From NCBI GenBank assembly GCA_937914945.1, contig CALGJF010000017.1, positions 1 to 17,756 on the forward strand: a stretch of 17,756 bases of DNA, read 5' to 3'. Below the pieces are notes generated by a model. That model was given only the letters and a program-made list of their open reading frames with translations. It was not told the origin of the DNA and ran no database searches. Source of the DNA: an uncultured Bacteroidales bacterium. GTDB lineage: Bacteria > Bacteroidota > Bacteroidia > Bacteroidales > Bacteroidaceae. The position numbers were made by a program, and so were the translations under genes. This document shows, piece by piece, positions 14,905 through 17,756 of the stretch. How positions within the stretch are numbered: position 1 is the first letter of the stretch; each line of letters starts with the position of its first letter.

Positions 14905-14994
14905 TTCTAACTTCAAATGATAAAAATGGAATTTATGTTTTTCAATATTTATGCGTGCTGAACAAAAAGTTTGCTTGTTTTATCATTCGGGCTG

Positions 14995-15026
14995 CAAAGT
15001 AACAAACAAATAACCACAAAAAGAAA
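14995..15026 (-). promoter_or_regulatory. Probable promoter of panC-panD
   Basis: On the minus strand TTACTTTG (14995-15002, one change from TAnnTTTG) follows TTTC (15023-15026, one change from TTTG) at 20-nt spacing. The leader to panC would be about 85 nt. Confidence 0.55.
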
Positions 15027-15135
15027 TAAATAAAAGAAAATTTACGCCCCACACCCCTGTATAGATTTTATGGTAACATTTTCAACAAGCGACATATCGC
15101 CACTCTGTTATAACCTGTTAAAAGCGCGTTAATAT

Positions 15136-15159
15136 CTGTAAATCAAAGGCTTTTTACAG
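15136..15159. repeat. Inverted repeat in the panC/GT5 divergent region
   Basis: CTGTAAA (15136-15142) and TTTACAG (15153-15159) are perfect inverted copies around 10 nt. An outer AAGCG/CGCTT pair (15122-15126, 15167-15171) encloses them. It lies just upstream of the -33 element at 15187, a reasonable place for an operator. An overlapping alternative hairpin GGCT-TTTTAC-AGCC is also possible. Confidence 0.4.
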
Positions 15160-15186
15160 CCAAAAACGCTTAAAAAAATAGATAAA

Positions 15187-15218
15187 TTTGCTACTGTGGC
15201 GGTTTTTTCGTAACTTTG
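15187..15218 (+). promoter_or_regulatory. Consensus Bacteroides promoter of the GT5-like gene
   Basis: TTTG (15187-15190), a 20-nt spacer and TAACTTTG (15211-15218) match the sigma-ABfr consensus exactly. Transcription would start near 15225, which excludes the upstream in-frame ATG at 15216 and fixes the start at 15258 or 15261. Confidence 0.85.
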
Positions 15219-15257
15219 CAAAAGCCGCGTAACATACCTGCGGAAAAGGAAATAAAA

Positions 15258-16067
15258 ATGATGAAAGCAAATAAAGTACTATTTATTACTCAGGAAATTA
15301 CACCATTTGTACCCGAATCGACAATAGCCAACATAGGCCGCAGTCTTCCACAAGCAACCCAAGACAGTGGAAAGGAGATTAGAGTATTCACTCCACGTTG
15401 GGGTACCATAAATATCAGACGTAACCAATTGCACGAAGTACAGAGACTCTCGGGCATGAATCTTATTATAGATGACACCGACCACCCGCTCATAATAAAG
15501 GTGGCATCGTTGCAGGCGGCAAGAATGCAGGTATATTTCATTGACAATGACGACTATTTCCAGAATCGCCGCATGACAACCGATGAGAACGGAGTGGAAT
15601 ACAGCGACAACGATGAGCGCGCTATATTCTTTGCCCGTGGCGTACTTGAAACCGTGAAAAAGACCAATTGGTGCCCCGATGTCATCCATTGCCACGGTTG
15701 GATAACAGCCCTCGCAGCCCTGTATGTAAAAACAGCATACAAGGATGAGCCTTCGTTCCGCAATTCAAAGGTTGTAATATCACTATACGACGAAAATTTC
15801 AACAGCACCTTCCCCGCAGGTTTCTCACAAAAAACACTGCACAGAGGAATGGGCATTGAGTTGCTTGACGGCGTTTCAGAGCCCGCCTCATACGAGGAGG
15901 TAGCAAAACTCGCAATAAGATACAGCGACGGTGTGATTATAAACGGCGACAACGTATCGCCCACCCTCATAGATTACGCAAAATCACTCGGCAAACCCGT
16001 GCTGCCCAAACCCGCAGACGAGGAGTATGCAGCCGAGTGCAACAAGTTCTATGAAACCATCATTTGA
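15258..16067 (+). CDS. Short glycogen/starch synthase-like protein (GT5 N-terminal domain only)
   Basis: This 269-aa protein (268 if the second ATG is used) aligns with the N-terminal Rossmann domain of GT5 glycogen synthases. It has KVLFITQEITPF at the start, IRVFTPRWGTI (41-51), FFARGVLETV, and DVIHCHGWITALAALYV (141-157), equivalent to the DVVHxHDW motif. It stops before the second GT-B domain that holds the nucleotide-sugar-binding E-x7-E residues. The KTGGL motif at the usual N-terminal position is replaced by ESTIAN. It is therefore unlikely to be a complete ADP-glucose glucosyltransferase by itself. From memory, half-length proteins of this kind occur beside panC in other Bacteroidales. 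It may be regulatory, structural or need a partner. Confidence 0.8.
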   Translation: MMKANKVLFITQEITPFVPESTIANIGRSLPQATQDSGKEIRVFTPRWGTINIRRNQLHEVQRLSGMNLIIDDTDHPLIIKVASLQAARMQVYFIDNDDYFQNRRMTTDENGVEYSDNDERAIFFARGVLETVKKTNWCPDVIHCHGWITALAALYVKTAYKDEPSFRNSKVVISLYDENFNSTFPAGFSQKTLHRGMGIELLDGVSEPASYEEVAKLAIRYSDGVIINGDNVSPTLIDYAKSLGKPVLPKPADEEYAAECNKFYETII

Positions 16068-16156
16068 TATCAAATAACGAACAGAGTGGGCTTGCCTTTT
16101 AACCGAGAGCAACCCTTCGAGAGTTACAAAACCCTACCGGATTACAGACTAACCGT

Positions 16157-17524
16157 ATGAAAAAGTACATCTCGTTTTTCTTATTTGCAACCATTGCAAT
16201 ACTAACTTTCACAAGATGTGATGATGAAACTGCGACGATTGGAAGCAGTATTGTACCCGATAACGATATTGTTATATCGAGCAAAAAGACATTCTATGCA
16301 ACGAGCAAATCCATTGATGCCGGCAACTCGATAATCAACAAATCGGATTATATGTACCTGGGACGATATACAGAGCCCAAGCACAGCACCACATTTGAAG
16401 CCAGTTTTCTCACCCAATTTGCCAGCGGAGACGGCAACGCTTTTCCCGAGGAAGGAGTAATTGACAACAGTGCCGTATATACCAAACTGCGCATATACTA
16501 CGACAGCATCACAGGCGACAAGAACAACGCCATGAAATGCAATATATATGAGCTGGACAACACCATTCCCGAAGGAGAGAGCTATTACACCGACCTGGAC
16601 CTTGAGGCATACATAGACAACAGCAAGGCACCCATTGCCACAAAAGTCTATAGCGCAAAGGACTATACACTGCACGACTCACTGACAGAGCAAAACTATG
16701 ATGCCAACATAGAGATTCCACTCCCTAACGAGATTGGCACACGCATGATACAGCACTATTACAGCACACCTACCGACTTTGCAAATTCAGAAGCGTTCAT
16801 AAACAACGTATTCAAGGGTATATATGTAAAATGCACCCAGGGAGACGGAACACTGCTCAATGTATACCGTGTGCGTTTAGAGGTGGCATTCAACCACTAT
16901 ATCTTAAGCAGTTCGGGCAAGAAGGACTCAATAGAGACTCTCTTCACCCCCTTCTATTCAAACAAAGAGGTATTGCAGCTCAACAAGTTCGACAATGGCG
17001 ACATCAGCGCACTGCTCAACAACACCGATGCCACATACCTGAAAACCCCCGCTGGCATATTCACTGAAGTAGAACTGCCCATGGATGAAATTATGGAGGA
17101 GTGCTATGGCGATACATTGAATTCGGTAAAAATCGAGTTTGCCGGATTCCGCGCCGATGACGACAGCGACTTCAACCCGCCCACTGCTCTGCTCATGGTG
17201 CGCAAGAAGGATATGAACGAATTCTTTGAGAAGAACAAAATATGCGACAACGAGACATCGTTCTACGCAACAATCACAAGCAACAGCAGCCGATACACAT
17301 TCAGCAACATAGCCAAGTTGATAAAGAACTGCTACAAGGAGTATGAGGCCGGCAATGCCGATGCCGATTGGGAAAAGGTTGTACTGATTCCAATTGATGC
17401 CACAACCGACAGCTATGGCGCTCTTGTAAAAATAAAGCACTACACACAGCTTAGCAACATAAGATTGCAGGGCGGTGCCAACCACCCGATAGAGGTTGAG
17501 GTTGTAAGCAGCAGATATAAATAA
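16157..17524 (+). CDS. DUF4270 family surface lipoprotein
   Basis: This 455-aa protein has a lipoprotein signal (MKKYISFFLFATIAILTFTR, then C21) followed directly by DDE. Acidic residues right after the lipid-modified cysteine match the surface-export signal reported for Bacteroidota lipoproteins. The rest is beta-rich and soluble, with YLGRYTEPKHSTTFEASFLTQF near residues 65-90 and a C-terminus rich in short strands. This pattern I recognise as DUF4270, a Bacteroidota family of unknown function. The Cys context FTRC is not a strict lipobox, so the lipidation call is likely but not certain. It begins 89 nt after the GT5-like gene on the same strand, with no clear promoter between, and ends at a strong terminator. 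Confidence 0.82.
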   Translation: MKKYISFFLFATIAILTFTRCDDETATIGSSIVPDNDIVISSKKTFYATSKSIDAGNSIINKSDYMYLGRYTEPKHSTTFEASFLTQFASGDGNAFPEEGVIDNSAVYTKLRIYYDSITGDKNNAMKCNIYELDNTIPEGESYYTDLDLEAYIDNSKAPIATKVYSAKDYTLHDSLTEQNYDANIEIPLPNEIGTRMIQHYYSTPTDFANSEAFINNVFKGIYVKCTQGDGTLLNVYRVRLEVAFNHYILSSSGKKDSIETLFTPFYSNKEVLQLNKFDNGDISALLNNTDATYLKTPAGIFTEVELPMDEIMEECYGDTLNSVKIEFAGFRADDDSDFNPPTALLMVRKKDMNEFFEKNKICDNETSFYATITSNSSRYTFSNIAKLIKNCYKEYEAGNADADWEKVVLIPIDATTDSYGALVKIKHYTQLSNIRLQGGANHPIEVEVVSSRYK

Positions 17525-17545
17525 TCACACACTCTCATTCATACT

Positions 17546-17581
17546 CAAAAAGGGCTTTGCGCACGCGCAAAGCCCTTTTTG
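17546..17581. terminator. Intrinsic terminator after the DUF4270 gene
   Basis: CAAAAAGGGCTTTGCG (17546-17561) pairs perfectly with 17566-17581 over 16 bp around a CACG loop. The 3' arm ends in five T residues, and the left arm's A-run makes it usable from the other strand too. It is 22 nt past the stop codon. Confidence 0.9.
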
Positions 17582-17756
17582 TACTCATACAACTTGGAAA
17601 CGGCAATACCGCCAGCCCTGCATTACACCGCTAAGAAGAATTGCGGCTCACCTGCAAAAGTTGGGGGGAGTTGCTACAAAATCCTCGGTGGCCCATGAGC
17701 GATTCTTTATTTAATTTTATTTCTTTTATCTCCTTTTTGTCGCACAAAAAGGAGCA
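17582..17756. other. Non-coding tail with palindrome and G-run
   Basis: I see no credible gene here. It contains a GGGGGG run (around 17665) inside a GCAA/TTGC arm pair, and GCTCA and CACC upstream that can pair with GGTG and TGAGC downstream. That leaves open a folded RNA or a dispersed repeat. It then has an AT-rich stretch and a near-terminal palindrome (17730-17754). Confidence 0.4.
17730..17754. repeat. 11-bp perfect inverted repeat at the window edge
   Basis: CTCCTTTTTGT (17730-17740) and ACAAAAAGGAG (17744-17754) are perfect inverted copies around CGC. It may be a terminator for a gene coming from the right, or the edge of a repeat; the window ends 2 nt later. Confidence 0.55.

Noticed and set aside
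15079..15114. DnaA-box-like words (TTTTCAACA, GTTATAAC) in the panC/GT5 gap
   Set aside because: The best word has two mismatches to TTATNCACA and the other does not align. There is no dnaA or cluster of boxes, so an origin is not supported.

Overview
This window comes from a Bacteroidales genome (phylum Bacteroidota) of Bacteroides/Prevotella type. The evidence is the order rpmB-rpmG-DUF4295 next to cinA and tsaD, the families DUF4295 and DUF4270 (both characteristic of this phylum), a TonB-dependent receptor with an N-terminal carboxypeptidase-like domain, and promoters of the Bacteroides form TTTG-N20-TAnnTTTG with no obvious Shine-Dalgarno sites. I cannot name the genus. Most of the window is ordinary chromosomal core. 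I see no CRISPR array, phage, transposase, tRNA or rRNA, and nothing I would call a wholly new system. The most interesting material is in small or divergent proteins.

Layout. (1) 70-2337, minus strand: tsaD and cinA/pncC (tRNA t6A synthesis and NMN deamidation), then a ribosomal cluster with its own promoter: rpmB (bL28), rpmG (bL33) and a 50-aa DUF4295 protein. (2) 2437-5884, plus strand: a FemAB/GNAT-like acyltransferase, then a TonB-dependent outer-membrane receptor, ending at a strong two-way hairpin. (3) 6020-8617, minus strand: a secreted Spy/CpxP-like small protein with a Cys/Lys-rich tail, and a long-chain fatty acyl-CoA ligase with its own intrinsic terminator. (4) 8960-13622, plus strand: the propionate (methylmalonyl-CoA) module, made of an epimerase, the carboxyltransferase alpha subunit, a 48-aa MmdE-like protein and a biotin carrier. 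It runs without a gap into a GH20 beta-hexosaminidase. (5) 13703-14904, minus strand: panD and panC (pantothenate synthesis). (6) 15258-17524, plus strand: a half-length glycogen-synthase-like GT5 protein and a DUF4270 lipoprotein, divergent from panC. The last 175 bases are non-coding and contain a palindrome and a G-run.

How the genes fit together. The epimerase interconverts the methylmalonyl-CoA epimers. The alpha subunit would transfer the carboxyl group of (S)-methylmalonyl-CoA to biotin on the carrier, giving propionyl-CoA, the last steps of succinate-to-propionate fermentation. The membrane beta subunit that would decarboxylate carboxybiotin and pump sodium is not next to them, where I would expect it; a GH20 gene is there instead. 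The GH20, TonB receptor and DUF4270 lipoprotein are envelope proteins that suit a glycan-degrading gut lifestyle. Hairpin terminators sit at both convergent junctions (5967-5998 and 13643-13677), after the acyl-CoA ligase and after the DUF4270 gene, so the transcription units are well bounded.
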